DNA of 64,000 nt from Planococcus glaciei (GCF_900099655.1 NZ_FNDC01000001.1:558001-622000), one strand, 5' to 3'. Shown: positions 34,531 to 43,809, counted from the first letter of the stretch. Notes: generated from the sequence alone by a model not told the origin. Numbers and translations are program-made.

Positions 34531-37500
34531 TTAATTAGTTTGTTCTATTACAGGGAAGAAATTAGTTATTTCATTTGTGATTTCGTTTCTAAATCCTTTA
34601 AATTGCAATCCATTTGAAGCTACTCCATCAATAGAAGTTGTATTACCTGACCTAATTTCAAACGTACCTGCATTTAATCCATTTTGCATTGCTTCAATGC
34701 CTAATTGAATTATTTCATCATCTGTAAAAACAGCAGGATCATATACAGTTTTCAATCTAAAGTTGAACTCTCCTTCTAGTATTTCGCCGTTATAGTATTT
34801 AGGATATTGATAGCGGATTAGTGTTATACCATCAATGGTAGGATGTGGGGTTCTAGATGTTATGGTAATTGGCTTATCAACAATATACTTGTTGAACTCG
34901 CCCATATTATGTCCACCCTTAATACCAGCCTTCCGAGTAAATGTCTCGACTTTAATTATATGTTCTCTTGCACTTGCTTGCAAAACGACTGGAATAGCAG
35001 ATATGGCATCATCCACCAAAGAATCGGCAGTCTTCGCTGTAAAGGTGCTCGCTTTGTATGCATTCCCCAGGCGATACATGACAACTGCTTCAAAAGCCAA
35101 TCCTGCCGCATACTCACCTGTTAGTGCGAGAATCACTTTGTCCCCCGTAAAGAATGTCTTATAGATTTCTCCTTCTGCATTTCTGCCGAGAGATACATCG
35201 TCTCTGGCATAACCGAGTAAACGGTTGTCAAAGTTGCCGTTTAGCTCAAATAAGCCCCCCATTTCAGTTCTTGGATCCCACTTGTTTAATGCCGTTTGAT
35301 AAGCAATGACGCTATTGAATACTTCATTTGAGTAGGTAGACGTAATTGGACCATCATAGAATTTCATCTTGGTCATCAATTCCTGCATTTCCTGTATCTG
35401 CGCTGCACTATGACTTGTATTCAATCCGTCTAACAACAGTTTATGCTGGAATTCACCTTCACTTGAGAAGTTCAGTGAATAAGGTGTAGAGGCGGTACCA
35501 CTGGCTGTTGGGCTTGAGACTTTGATGTAATAGGTTTGCTGCTCTTCAGTTGCTATATCGACTGTTCGATAGCCTGAAATTTCTGTTTGCTGTGAAGTTC
35601 CTTCAGGAGTAATGACCTCCACTTTATAATCGCTAACTTCCGGAATTGAAACTTTTATTGTTCCATCAAAATCAGCGGTGAACTTATAGTAGTCCACATC
35701 TGTTGAATTATGAAGCGTCAGATGTTCAAAGGATTCCGCAGCGGTTTCGGTTGCCGTTTCCAAAGAATTATTGTCTTCAAGCAAATCGCCTATACCTGCT
35801 GTTTCGTTATGTTTGTTATCGTCCCAGATGCCGCGCGGATCCATTAAGGTAATATACTGCCAGGCTGTCGCCGCTACAGAGGACCAGACGTGCAACTCGT
35901 AAGGAAATGGCGCATAGCCTTCGTTCGTATATGCCAATCCGCCCTCGGGATCCGCATTTTGCATAGCGAACATGGAGTTCACCAACTTACTGACGTCTTT
36001 TCCTTGGCGCATAAACAAGTTAATGACGCCCCAGGTCCCTTCTGTCCAAACGATATTGGGAGCATCTGAATACCCGGCTCCATAAGGTTTATAACCAGAA
36101 AGTAATGAGGAAGTCTGATAAGTCATATTATACGAATTCTCATCATTGCTTAATGACATGGAAGCATCATTCACTTCAAATTGGTCAATATAAGCCGTGG
36201 CTGTTTGAGATAAATCAAATCTGCCTATTGCTTCTAAGAAGATGGATCCCCATGAGTTGGTGTCCAATGCAGCTGCCGGATCGTTTATTCCCTGATTGAA
36301 TCGTTTTTCCGCATGGTTCCAATGATAGGTCAATAAAGCATGCTGAATTCGATTTGCCGCACTTGAATATTTTTTGTTTCCAGTAAGTTCTCCAAGGTTT
36401 CTGAAAAAGAAGTAAGAATCGATGTTGTGTTCAGTCGAATACCAAGGAACGTCTGGTCCTCCCTTAATACTGCCTGTACTTGGATTTTGTTGCGTCAGCA
36501 AGAAATCGGCAATGCGAAGAGCCAAGCCTCTATAGGAAGCGTCTCCGAAAGTCTCTTCGTATTTAACGGCAGAGTCTCCCACCCAGGCTATGGAACCACT
36601 TCTTTTTCTTTCGTCCAATGGTCCGGAATAAATATCATAGGAAAAGGCTAAAGAGCCGTCTTCATTTTGCAACTGCGTGAGCGAAGACAGGATAGCAGAG
36701 GCTCTGCTGCGGTCTCCCGCCATCGAAAAGGCCATCACCGCTAATGCATCGTCATAAATCCAACTCCGTCTATCGATCCCTAAAGTATTAACCGGATCAT
36801 CTATTGGTACATTATAGGAACGGATTAATTGATACTTAGGCACTTCCGTTGTTCCGTAGACCTTTTCATCTGAAACCCGAACAATTCTCGCAATTTTTCT
36901 CCCTTCCTTAACACCATTAAAAATATCTACTTCAAGTCCCAAGATATTAACCGGATTTTTAGTTGTAAAAGTTCCATTGAGCTTAATCGGAACTTTCGCC
37001 TGAATGTATGGGATGTCTGATACCGAGTAGATCCATACCTCATATTCTTTGATAACTTGTTCTACAGAATCTGATTCTGCATATGCAACAATTTTATTTT
37101 CAGAGTCAACAAGAACAATAGTCGGAGTTCCATTAATCTTTAATTCTCCTGCGTTCCAAGTTCCATCGCTCTTCAATTCAACCTTTGCTATTTCATAATT
37201 AATATCCGTCTTGTCATAGACAATTACGGAATAGTTTTCTGTTGAATCGATATTCTTCCAAATGCCACTTACTTCACCTGTATAGCCGCTGCTATAGCTT
37301 TGATTGCTCTGGATAGATGGAACTGCCTTTGAAGTGTGGTTGGGCAAAGACGATAAGTCCACACTTCCTTCCACATGCCCCGTGTAATCATCGCTATAAC
37401 TTTGAGTTAGAGACAATTGAGAGGGATAAGAGGGACGATCGGTTTGTTTTTGCAGCCAACTTAGAGACTTAGAAACGTTATTACCGCTGGCAGAAACTTC

Positions 37501-37587
37501 AGGTGTTGAATAAACAGGCAATAAAGATATTAATAGAGTGAGAACTAGAATTACAGTGAGAGAACTCTTAATTTTGTTAGTGTTCAT
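34531..37587 (-). CDS. secreted polymorphic toxin: glycosidase-like + PPC + EndoU/CdiA-type nuclease
   Basis: A 1018-residue protein. Order of parts: Sec signal peptide 1-33; two SYSxxYTGxVxG repeats (63-74, 97-108); beta-rich segment to 265; alpha/alpha-barrel (six-hairpin glycosidase-like) region about 270-585 with WIYDDALAVMAF, NEDGSLAFSYD and WTEGTWGVINLF; PPC domain about 608-708 (DVDYYKFTADFDGTIKVSIP); a linker resembling a peptidoglycan-binding helix bundle 712-775; a hydrophobic pre-toxin stretch 816-875; and a C-terminal nuclease 885-1018 with GIKGGHNMGEF (His893), HPTIDGI, LKTVYDP and SNGLQFKGF...ITNFFP, matching the CdiA EndoU-type domain. AAGGGG precedes the ATG. The nuclease should cleave RNA of competing cells. 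Confidence 0.82.
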   Translation of the reverse strand: MNTNKIKSSLTVILVLTLLISLLPVYSTPEVSASGNNVSKSLSWLQKQTDRPSYPSQLSLTQSYSDDYTGHVEGSVDLSSLPNHTSKAVPSIQSNQSYSSGYTGEVSGIWKNIDSTENYSVIVYDKTDINYEIAKVELKSDGTWNAGELKINGTPTIVLVDSENKIVAYAESDSVEQVIKEYEVWIYSVSDIPYIQAKVPIKLNGTFTTKNPVNILGLEVDIFNGVKEGRKIARIVRVSDEKVYGTTEVPKYQLIRSYNVPIDDPVNTLGIDRRSWIYDDALAVMAFSMAGDRSRASAILSSLTQLQNEDGSLAFSYDIYSGPLDERKRSGSIAWVGDSAVKYEETFGDASYRGLALRIADFLLTQQNPSTGSIKGGPDVPWYSTEHNIDSYFFFRNLGELTGNKKYSSAANRIQHALLTYHWNHAEKRFNQGINDPAAALDTNSWGSIFLEAIGRFDLSQTATAYIDQFEVNDASMSLSNDENSYNMTYQTSSLLSGYKPYGAGYSDAPNIVWTEGTWGVINLFMRQGKDVSKLVNSMFAMQNADPEGGLAYTNEGYAPFPYELHVWSSVAATAWQYITLMDPRGIWDDNKHNETAGIGDLLEDNNSLETATETAAESFEHLTLHNSTDVDYYKFTADFDGTIKVSIPEVSDYKVEVITPEGTSQQTEISGYRTVDIATEEQQTYYIKVSSPTASGTASTPYSLNFSSEGEFQHKLLLDGLNTSHSAAQIQEMQELMTKMKFYDGPITSTYSNEVFNSVIAYQTALNKWDPRTEMGGLFELNGNFDNRLLGYARDDVSLGRNAEGEIYKTFFTGDKVILALTGEYAAGLAFEAVVMYRLGNAYKASTFTAKTADSLVDDAISAIPVVLQASAREHIIKVETFTRKAGIKGGHNMGEFNKYIVDKPITITSRTPHPTIDGITLIRYQYPKYYNGEILEGEFNFRLKTVYDPAVFTDDEIIQLGIEAMQNGLNAGTFEIRSGNTTSIDGVASNGLQFKGFRNEITNEITNFFPVIEQTN

Positions 37588-37725
37588 GTCATATGCCCCT
37601 TATTAAGATTTTTAACTTCTAAATTATATACATTTTATGTAAATTCAGAATAAGCACATCTATGTGTTTAAATTTCATTATTATTGATAATAAAAAACAG
37701 ACTGATTAGAAAGGCACACTTTCAA

Positions 37726-37852
37726 AAAAGCGTTCGTAAAAGTACACGTTTACGAACAGGCTAAAAAGGGTCCAAAAGCGCAAAAAAGAACGTTCGTAAA
37801 TGTCTGAAAACACTTTACGAACGTTCGCTTATTCATAGATACTTTTATGAAC
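37726..37852. repeat. cluster of palindromic GTTCGTAAA repeats and right copy of the 22-bp repeat
   Basis: Three inverted repeats in a row: GTTCGTAAA/TTTACGAAC (37732-37740 with 37749-37757), the 13-bp perfect GAACGTTCGTAAA (37788-37800 with 37814-37826), and TTCATA/TATGAA (37832-37837 with 37846-37851). The exact 22-base repeat shared with 33878-33899 is at 37726-37747, and a diverged inverted copy ends at 37852. No transposase is nearby. The rest of the 37588-37987 gap shows nothing coding. Confidence 0.7.
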
Positions 37853-37987
37853 ACTTTTGTGGGTAGTAAGGAGAGAAAAGAGCCATACTCAAAACGGATT
37901 GTGAAGGCATTTGCCATTCAAGAAGCGAAACAACATTGCCCATAATAACTTAAAGCAACAGTTGCTCCGGTTTTGAAGCAACATACC

Positions 37988-38602
37988 TTACTTGATAATA
38001 TCAATAAAATGCGACAAGATCCGGGCAGTCAGCCCCCAGATTACTTTGTCTTCATAGAGATAAAAATATTCTTCCAAATTCCGCGTTCGCCAGCTGTAAT
38101 CCCGTCCTCCCACAATCAAATCATAAGGGAAGCTTTCCTCCGGCTGGACATCAAAATTAATCTGGTAAACCCGCGGCGGATTTTCAAGGAAAAAAGAAAG
38201 CGGCACGCTGAACAGTTCACCCACTTCATCCGGATTCGGCTTGAACTCGGCCGACGGGTCGATAAACCCCGCAAATGCGTAAATGATCATGCCGAACGGC
38301 GATACCATATAATCCAGTGGGAACAAGTCCGAAATTTCGTCTTCACTGATTCCCAATTCTTCATCGGTTTCGCGTAAAGCGGCTGATTTCGGCGAAAGGT
38401 CCTCGGGGTCGATCCTGCCGCCTGGGAAACACACTTCTCCTGGCTGTTTCCGGAGTGTTTCCGCCCGTTTTTCAAACAGCACATGGACTTCCCCGCCTTT
38501 TTCGATCAAGGGTAAGAGAATGGCAAACTTCGCAAAATCGCGGCTGCCGAGCACTTCCGGTTTATGGGTTCGGATTTTTTCGGTTATCTTTCTAGCGTCC
38601 AT
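37988..38602 (-). CDS. NUDIX hydrolase, CoA pyrophosphatase-like
   Basis: A 204-residue enzyme from the ATG at 38602, which has GAGAGGTG just upstream; an ATG at 38617 overlapping the helicase stop as ATGA is an alternative. The Nudix box is GGRIDPEDLSPKSAALRETDEELGI (about 62-86), preceded by FEKRAETLRKQPGEVCFPGG, the UPF0035-type motif of CoA pyrophosphatases (YeaB/NudL). It would hydrolyse CoA or related diphosphates. It is the second gene after the SNF2 helicase. Confidence 0.85.
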   Translation of the reverse strand: MDARKITEKIRTHKPEVLGSRDFAKFAILLPLIEKGGEVHVLFEKRAETLRKQPGEVCFPGGRIDPEDLSPKSAALRETDEELGISEDEISDLFPLDYMVSPFGMIIYAFAGFIDPSAEFKPNPDEVGELFSVPLSFFLENPPRVYQINFDVQPEESFPYDLIVGGRDYSWRTRNLEEYFYLYEDKVIWGLTARILSHFIDIIK

Positions 38603-38613
38603 CCAATCACCTC

Positions 38614-41600
38614 TCATGTAATCGTCAGTATTTCCCTTATGTCTTCCTCCGTCAAAGCAGCAAATGATTCCTGCCCCGACTGGATCACTTCATCAATGAG
38701 ATTTTTCTTTTTCTCCTGGAGTTCACTGATTTTCTCTTCAATGGTGCCTTTTGCAAGCATCCGGATGACCTGCACTTCGTTTTCCTGGCCCATGCGATGC
38801 GCCCGGTCCGCCGCCTGCTGTTCAACAGCCGGATTCCACCAGAGGTCATACAAAATGACTGTATCGGCTCCCGTCAGGTTCAGCCCGGTGCCACCTGCTT
38901 TCAAGGAAATCAAAAACAGATTGCCTTCGCCTTCGTTGAAACGGTCGCATAACTCAACCCGCTCCATCGGAGGCGTCTGGCCGTCCAGGTAAAAATAAGG
39001 CTGGCCATGCTGGCTGAGTTTGCGACCGATGATGCCGAGCATTTGGGTGAACTGCGAAAAAATCAGGACCCGCCGGCCCGAGAGCCGGCATTCTTCCACG
39101 ATTTCCATCAGCTGATTGAACTTGGCCGATCCTCCCGCATACCCTTCGACAAACAATGCCGGGTGGCAGCAGATCTGCCGCAGACGGGTCAGCCCGGCCA
39201 AAATCCGGATGCGGTTTTTGCGGAAACTGCCTTTTGCCAAGTGCTTCAGCGCATCGTGCTTCAATTCTGCGAGATACGCCGCATACAATTTTTTCTGTTC
39301 GGCTTGCAGCTCTGAAAATTGAACCGTTTCGACCTTGTCCGGCAGCTCCGTCAAGACCTCTTCTTTCGTGCGGCGCAAAATGAACGGCCGCACCCGTTTA
39401 GCGATGTTTTCACGCCTTAGCTCACTGAACACCCGCCGGTTCGGCAACAAATCCGGAAACACCACCTGGAAGATGGACCATAATTCATCAAGGGAATTCT
39501 CTATTGGTGTTCCCGTTAATGCAAACCGGTAATCCGCCTTCACGGATTTTGCCGCTTTTGCGGTTTGGGTCACCGGATTCTTGAAGGCCTGTGCTTCATC
39601 AAAAAAGACGGTATGGAATGGCTTGTCGCGGTAGAGTGCGCTGTCCATCCGCAAAGACGGGTAGGAAGTAATGACGACGTCAACATCCGCCCATTCTTTT
39701 AGTGCAGTGGTTCTGACAGCTTTAGTGCCATCAATGATTTTCGCCTTTAGTTCCGGCGCGAACTTTTTCAATTCGTTTGACCAGTTGTAGACAAGCGATG
39801 ACGGGCAGACAACGAGCACCGGCTGCCGCTTCTTGCGGATGTCCGGCAGCACGGACACGATAAACGCGATGCTCTGCAGCGTTTTTCCAAGCCCCATATC
39901 ATCCGCCAAAATGCCGCCGAAGCGGTAAGAAGCCAAAAGCTTGAGCCAATTGAATCCGATTTTCTGGTAATCGCGGAGCACCGGTTCAAGCGATTCGGGC
40001 AAAGCTTCATTCATCCGGCCGGGTTCGTTCAGGCTGAGCATGAGTTTCGCGAAAGTTTCCCCGGGTTCTGCAAGGCCGCCTTCTTCCAGCCCTTCCACCA
40101 ATTGCATGCCGTGGATCAGCGGCACCCGGATTTCTTCTTCATCGAGCTCTTCCGCGGACAATCCGAGGTCTTCCAGAAAATGATCGAGTGCCCAAAATTC
40201 CGGCGTTTCAATCGACATCAAGGTGCCATTCGGAACGCGGTAGTATTTCCGCTTCTCGGAAATGGCCTTTAGGAGCTGCTGGATTTCTTTTTCGGGAATG
40301 CCTTTCAGGTCAAAGCGGAAAGCCAGCCAATCTGTGCGCTCTTTGATTTCCACACGGATTTTCGGGGCTGCGGCCGCTTTTTGGACGCGCAATTTCACGG
40401 CAGTCGTGGCATAGACCTGGACCAGCTCTTCGAGTACAGGCACGGCATGGTAAAGAAAGTCGTATTCGGCCTCTTCATCCTGCAGGTAAAAACCGCCCGG
40501 CGTTTGCACAAATTGGCTGTCCTGCATTTTCTTCAGGATGCGCTGCTCCTTGTCCCGCTGGCGCTTTACCCCCGGCATATACTGATAGCCCTGCTCCAGT
40601 TCTTCGCATGGATTGATCGACATGCGGCCGTAATGGAACTCGAGGCCTGCCAGCAGCCGGTTGTTGACCCGGTCCAAAAACAGCTTCGCTTTTAGCGGCG
40701 TTTCGTTCAGCCCTTTCGTTGCCCGTTCTGCAATGTCCACCTCGCCGAGCCGCATCAATCCCGGAATGGCCGTTTCGATGAAATCGCGCAGTCCCGCTGC
40801 CGGAATCTGCAGCTCGCTTTTGCCGCTTTCTTCAACCAATCGCTGCAATTCAAAAAGCCGGCTGCAGTCTTCCTCTTCCATTTTGAGCCACTGGCCTTCC
40901 GAGAAAGCGTAGCCGTACAACTTGAAAACGGTGACCCGCTCAAGCCCTTCCATCAGGAGGCGGTATCCGGCAGGAGCGGTATCCACTTCAAACCACAGCG
41001 GCAACCGATCGCCATAACGGACGCCGTCATACAGCCGCTCTCCCTGCTCAAACACGACTTCTTCCGCCTGTTCCAATAACGGCAGCAGCAATTCCCATTC
41101 GGCGGCTGAAATCAATAGCGCTTCTTGTTCACCCGCTTTTGTCAGCTGGCTTTTCACTAATAAACGCAGAACAGCATCCGTTGCCCGGCTGAAATTGTGG
41201 CGTTCCGGGTTGTAAATACGTCCCGGCGCATATTCGAATGGCCGGCGGCTGGCGATGTTCCGGAGAAAATCGAGCGGATCCGGTATTTTTTCCAAAGCTT
41301 TCTGGCCGGCATGCAGTTCGATTCCGATCACATTGCCCGCATCGCCAAAACTGAACGGCCCGCAAACAAACTCCACCCGCAAGGTTTGCCGTTTGTCGAA
41401 ATGCAGCCCTTTGCCGCTCGACTGCACCGGCTGAGTGCCGAACAATCCGTGTACACGGTCTGCCAAGGGGTTTTGGGTTTGCTGAAATTCTTCGATGGCC
41501 AACAGAACGGCCGCAACATGCTGGCAATGGGTCGTTACAAAACCGACAGGCGGACAGCTGCAAGCAGCTTCGATTTGTCCGGCAGAGCCCGGTTTCACCG

Positions 41601-41766
41601 TTACGTGAAAACCGCTGCCCACATTCACCATCCCTTTTCGGATAGAATCTTTGCCAGACTGCGGCTCAAGTTCGACTTTTCCGCTCAGGAAATAAGACTT
41701 GCCCTTTTTGTAGGCAGCCTCACCGCACAGATTTTTAATTTTTGTTTTATTCAGCACCAAATTCAT
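38614..41766 (-). CDS. SNF2-family helicase/ATPase with SWIM zinc finger
   Basis: A 1050-residue protein. The SWIM zinc finger CSCPPVGFVTTHCQHVAAVLLAIE is near residues 69-92, an SNF2-associated middle region follows, and the C-terminal half is the two-lobed motor: DDMGLGKTLQSIAFI (motif I), FFDEAQAFKNPVT (motif II), ALTGTPIENSLDELWSIF (III), LIFSQFTQMLGII (IV), LISLKAGGTGLNLTGAD (V) and QQAADRAHRMGQENEVQVIRM (VI). Such proteins are widespread in Firmicutes as chromatin-remodeller-like translocases in repair or transcription; the exact job is unknown. AAGGAAGG is 8 bases before the ATG. Confidence 0.92.
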   Translation of the reverse strand: MNLVLNKTKIKNLCGEAAYKKGKSYFLSGKVELEPQSGKDSIRKGMVNVGSGFHVTVKPGSAGQIEAACSCPPVGFVTTHCQHVAAVLLAIEEFQQTQNPLADRVHGLFGTQPVQSSGKGLHFDKRQTLRVEFVCGPFSFGDAGNVIGIELHAGQKALEKIPDPLDFLRNIASRRPFEYAPGRIYNPERHNFSRATDAVLRLLVKSQLTKAGEQEALLISAAEWELLLPLLEQAEEVVFEQGERLYDGVRYGDRLPLWFEVDTAPAGYRLLMEGLERVTVFKLYGYAFSEGQWLKMEEEDCSRLFELQRLVEESGKSELQIPAAGLRDFIETAIPGLMRLGEVDIAERATKGLNETPLKAKLFLDRVNNRLLAGLEFHYGRMSINPCEELEQGYQYMPGVKRQRDKEQRILKKMQDSQFVQTPGGFYLQDEEAEYDFLYHAVPVLEELVQVYATTAVKLRVQKAAAAPKIRVEIKERTDWLAFRFDLKGIPEKEIQQLLKAISEKRKYYRVPNGTLMSIETPEFWALDHFLEDLGLSAEELDEEEIRVPLIHGMQLVEGLEEGGLAEPGETFAKLMLSLNEPGRMNEALPESLEPVLRDYQKIGFNWLKLLASYRFGGILADDMGLGKTLQSIAFIVSVLPDIRKKRQPVLVVCPSSLVYNWSNELKKFAPELKAKIIDGTKAVRTTALKEWADVDVVITSYPSLRMDSALYRDKPFHTVFFDEAQAFKNPVTQTAKAAKSVKADYRFALTGTPIENSLDELWSIFQVVFPDLLPNRRVFSELRRENIAKRVRPFILRRTKEEVLTELPDKVETVQFSELQAEQKKLYAAYLAELKHDALKHLAKGSFRKNRIRILAGLTRLRQICCHPALFVEGYAGGSAKFNQLMEIVEECRLSGRRVLIFSQFTQMLGIIGRKLSQHGQPYFYLDGQTPPMERVELCDRFNEGEGNLFLISLKAGGTGLNLTGADTVILYDLWWNPAVEQQAADRAHRMGQENEVQVIRMLAKGTIEEKISELQEKKKNLIDEVIQSGQESFAALTEEDIREILTIT

Positions 41767-41868
41767 CAGCTGAGCCTTCCTTCAGTCCATATCAGGTACT
41801 TCATATTATCGCTAAAACACTCGAGTTAAACAATGTTTACCCCTTTTTCCCAGGTCTTCTTTACAGAA

Positions 41869-41896
41869 AAAAACCAGGCAGAAGCCCTGGTTTTTT
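41869..41896. terminator. bidirectional-looking intrinsic terminator
   Basis: AAAAACCAGG/CCTGGTTTTT (41869-41878 with 41886-41895) with a 7-nt loop. It ends the minus-strand yjdM gene. Confidence 0.85.
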
Positions 41897-41910
41897 AATT
41901 TGTTTTTTAA

Positions 41911-41926
41911 GGTTTCACGTGAAACG
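41911..41926. other. parS-like chromosome partition site
   Basis: The 14-base perfect palindrome GTTTCACGTGAAAC (41912-41925) is the core of the 16-base ParB/Spo0J binding site; only the two outermost bases (G and G instead of T and A) differ. It lies between the yjdM stop codon and its terminator, outside any coding sequence. Functional parS sites cluster in the origin-proximal part of Bacillales chromosomes. Confidence 0.75.
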
Positions 41927-41929
41927 CGC

Positions 41930-42271
41930 CTATCCTTTTTTGACGAATTCCGATTTTAATTTCATCGGGCCAAAGCCGTCAATTTTGCAGTCGATATTGT
42001 GGTCGCCCTCTACCAGCCGAATGCCTTTCACTTTCGTGCCGATTTTCAAGACAGATGAACTGCCCTTTACTTTTAAATCTTTGATCACTGTCACGGAGTC
42101 CCCGTCTGCCAGCACATTGCCATTGGCGTCTTTCACGACTTTTTCGGCTTCCACGGTTTCCGCTTCTGCACCAAGCACCCATTCATTGGCGCATTCCGGG
42201 CACACCAGCATATTCCCGTCTTCGTATGTATATTCAGATCCGCATACCGGACAATTCGGCAAGTTTTCCAT
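41930..42271 (-). CDS. yjdM: zinc-ribbon protein YjdM (PhnA-like)
   Basis: A 113-residue protein: zinc ribbon [21 protein letters not shown] at residues 7-27, a short linker, then an SH3-like beta domain [65 protein letters not shown]. This is the full family length. Despite the PhnA name, no phosphonate genes are nearby and the role is unsettled. Confidence 0.9.
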   Translation of the reverse strand: MENLPNCPVCGSEYTYEDGNMLVCPECANEWVLGAEAETVEAEKVVKDANGNVLADGDSVTVIKDLKVKGSSSVLKIGTKVKGIRLVEGDHNIDCKIDGFGPMKLKSEFVKKG

Positions 42272-42354
42272 TTTGCATTTCCCCCATTCGGTTTCTTAAG
42301 TGCATTGAGAAGTTTCTTCTATCCTACCATGCCTGTCCGTTTTGCCGCATAGAA

Positions 42355-42387
42355 AAAACCTGTATGAGATTTGCCCATACAGGTTTT
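42355..42387 (-). terminator. intrinsic terminator of dctP
   Basis: A 12-bp perfect stem (42355-42366 with 42376-42387), with a 9-nt loop and flanking A/T runs. Confidence 0.88.
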
Positions 42388-42398
42388 CAATCCTTAAT

Positions 42399-43697
42399 TT
42401 AATTCTCCGGATTTGCGATAGGCGCTCTTCCGAGTTTTTTCAGTTTAACCATTTCTGTGAAGGCTTCTTCGCGTTTGGTTTCGTCAAACTCGCCTACGCT
42501 TTTCGCGACAACGATTGTGGCGATTCCGTTCCCGATCAAGTTGACAATCGCACGCCCTTCACTCATGAAGCGGTCGACGCCAAGCAGCAAGGCCAATCCT
42601 TCAAGCGGAATTACCTGAAGGGCAGCGAGCGTCGAAGCGAGGACGATAAAGCCGCTTCCTGTAACTCCTGCAGCCCCTTTTGACGTCAGCATCAGAACCA
42701 AAATGATGGTAATTTGCTGGCCAATCGACAAGTCCACTCCGAATACTTGCGCAAGAAACACAACAGCCATGGAAAGATAAATCGATGTCCCGTCCAAGTT
42801 GAACGAGTAGCCTGTTGGAATCACCAGGCCGACAACTGATTTTGAAGCTCCGTAGCGCTCCATTTTGTCCATCATCCGCGGCAATACCGATTCAGAAGAA
42901 CTTGTGCCGAGCACAATCAGGATTTCGTCTTTAATGAATTTCAAGTAATTCCAAAGGCTAAAGCCGTTCATTTTACAGATGATGTTCAGCACTACAAAGA
43001 TGAAGATGAACATGGTCGTGTAAACCGAGAACATCAATTTGGCCAACGGCACCAGTGAAGTTAAACCGAAATGGCCGATTGTGTACGCCATTGCTGCAAA
43101 TGCCCCGATAGGAGCTGCTTTCATGACATAGCCGATGATTTTAAAGAACACCAAGGAAACCCGGTCTAAAAAGTCGATGATTGGCTCTCCCTTTTTCCCA
43201 AGAGAAGCCAGTGCCACTCCGAATAATACAGAGAAGAACAAGACTTGCAGAATGTCGCCTTTTGCAAAAGCATCCACCATATTTGAAGGAACAATATGCG
43301 TTACGAATTCAATCCAGTTGATTCCTTGTCCTCCGTTTTCCGTGTACTGCGACACATCGCCTTTTTCCAGTTCACTGAAATCCAGCCCCGCTCCCGGTTT
43401 AACGATATTGACAACGATCAAACCGATAACCAATGCCAGTGTGGTCACTACTTCAAAATAGATAAAAGCCTTTCCTCCGACTTTCCCTACTTTTTTCATG
43501 TCCCCCATTTTTGCAATTCCCAGCACAATCGTCAAGAAAATAATCGGCGCGATGACCATTTTGACAGCGTTGATGAACGTGTCGCCGACCGGCTTCATTT
43601 CTTTTCCGATATTCGGCCAAATCAAGCCAAGAAGCACACCCAATACGATAGCAGCTAAAACCTGAAAGGTTAGATTTTTATAAATTCGCTTTTTCAT
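42399..43697 (-). CDS. dctP: C4-dicarboxylate:cation symporter DctP
   Basis: A 432-residue DAACS-family transporter with about eight helices and two re-entrant loops. The substrate-binding signatures are LGTSSSESVLPRMMDKME, the kinked helix VVGLVIPTGYSFNLDGTSIYLSMA, the second loop LMLTSKGAAGVTGSGFIVLASTL, and the Arg region GVDRFMSEGRAIVNLIGNGIATIVVAK. It imports succinate, fumarate and malate with H+ or Na+. Neighbours DctR, DctS and DctB supply substrate-dependent induction as in B. subtilis. A catabolite (cre) site lies upstream. Confidence 0.93.
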   Translation of the reverse strand: MKKRIYKNLTFQVLAAIVLGVLLGLIWPNIGKEMKPVGDTFINAVKMVIAPIIFLTIVLGIAKMGDMKKVGKVGGKAFIYFEVVTTLALVIGLIVVNIVKPGAGLDFSELEKGDVSQYTENGGQGINWIEFVTHIVPSNMVDAFAKGDILQVLFFSVLFGVALASLGKKGEPIIDFLDRVSLVFFKIIGYVMKAAPIGAFAAMAYTIGHFGLTSLVPLAKLMFSVYTTMFIFIFVVLNIICKMNGFSLWNYLKFIKDEILIVLGTSSSESVLPRMMDKMERYGASKSVVGLVIPTGYSFNLDGTSIYLSMAVVFLAQVFGVDLSIGQQITIILVLMLTSKGAAGVTGSGFIVLASTLAALQVIPLEGLALLLGVDRFMSEGRAIVNLIGNGIATIVVAKSVGEFDETKREEAFTEMVKLKKLGRAPIANPEN

Positions 43698-43725
43698 TTG
43701 TTCTCCTCCTTGTGTGAATAGTTAG

Positions 43726-43747
43726 TCATTTGGATTTCTTCAAATGA
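43726..43747. promoter_or_regulatory. inverted repeat in the dctP leader
   Basis: A 7-bp perfect arm TCATTTG/CAAATGA (43726-43732 with 43741-43747) with an 8-base centre, partly overlapping the cre site. Confidence 0.4.
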
Positions 43748-43758
43748 TAACGCTTTCA
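43745..43758. promoter_or_regulatory. CcpA cre site upstream of dctP
   Basis: TGATAACGCTTTCA fits the cre consensus TGWNANCGNTNWCA at every fixed position. It lies about 50 bases before the dctP start, where CcpA would block transcription when better carbon sources are present. Confidence 0.72.
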
Positions 43759-43792
43759 CTAATAGAGGAATAGCTTATGGTCATAATGGATG

Positions 43793-43809
43793 TTTTGGTC
43801 ATTTTGGTC
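43793..43809. promoter_or_regulatory. tandem direct repeat, candidate DctR site
   Basis: TTTTGGTC occurs twice with a 9-base period (43793-43800 and 43802-43809), directly upstream of the dctP promoter area and touching the dctR stop codon. Tandem repeats of this size are typical response-regulator sites. Confidence 0.4.

Noticed and set aside
37588-37987. CRISPR array from the GTTCGTAAA repeats
   Set aside because: The units are palindromes of different size with no regular spacers and no cas genes.
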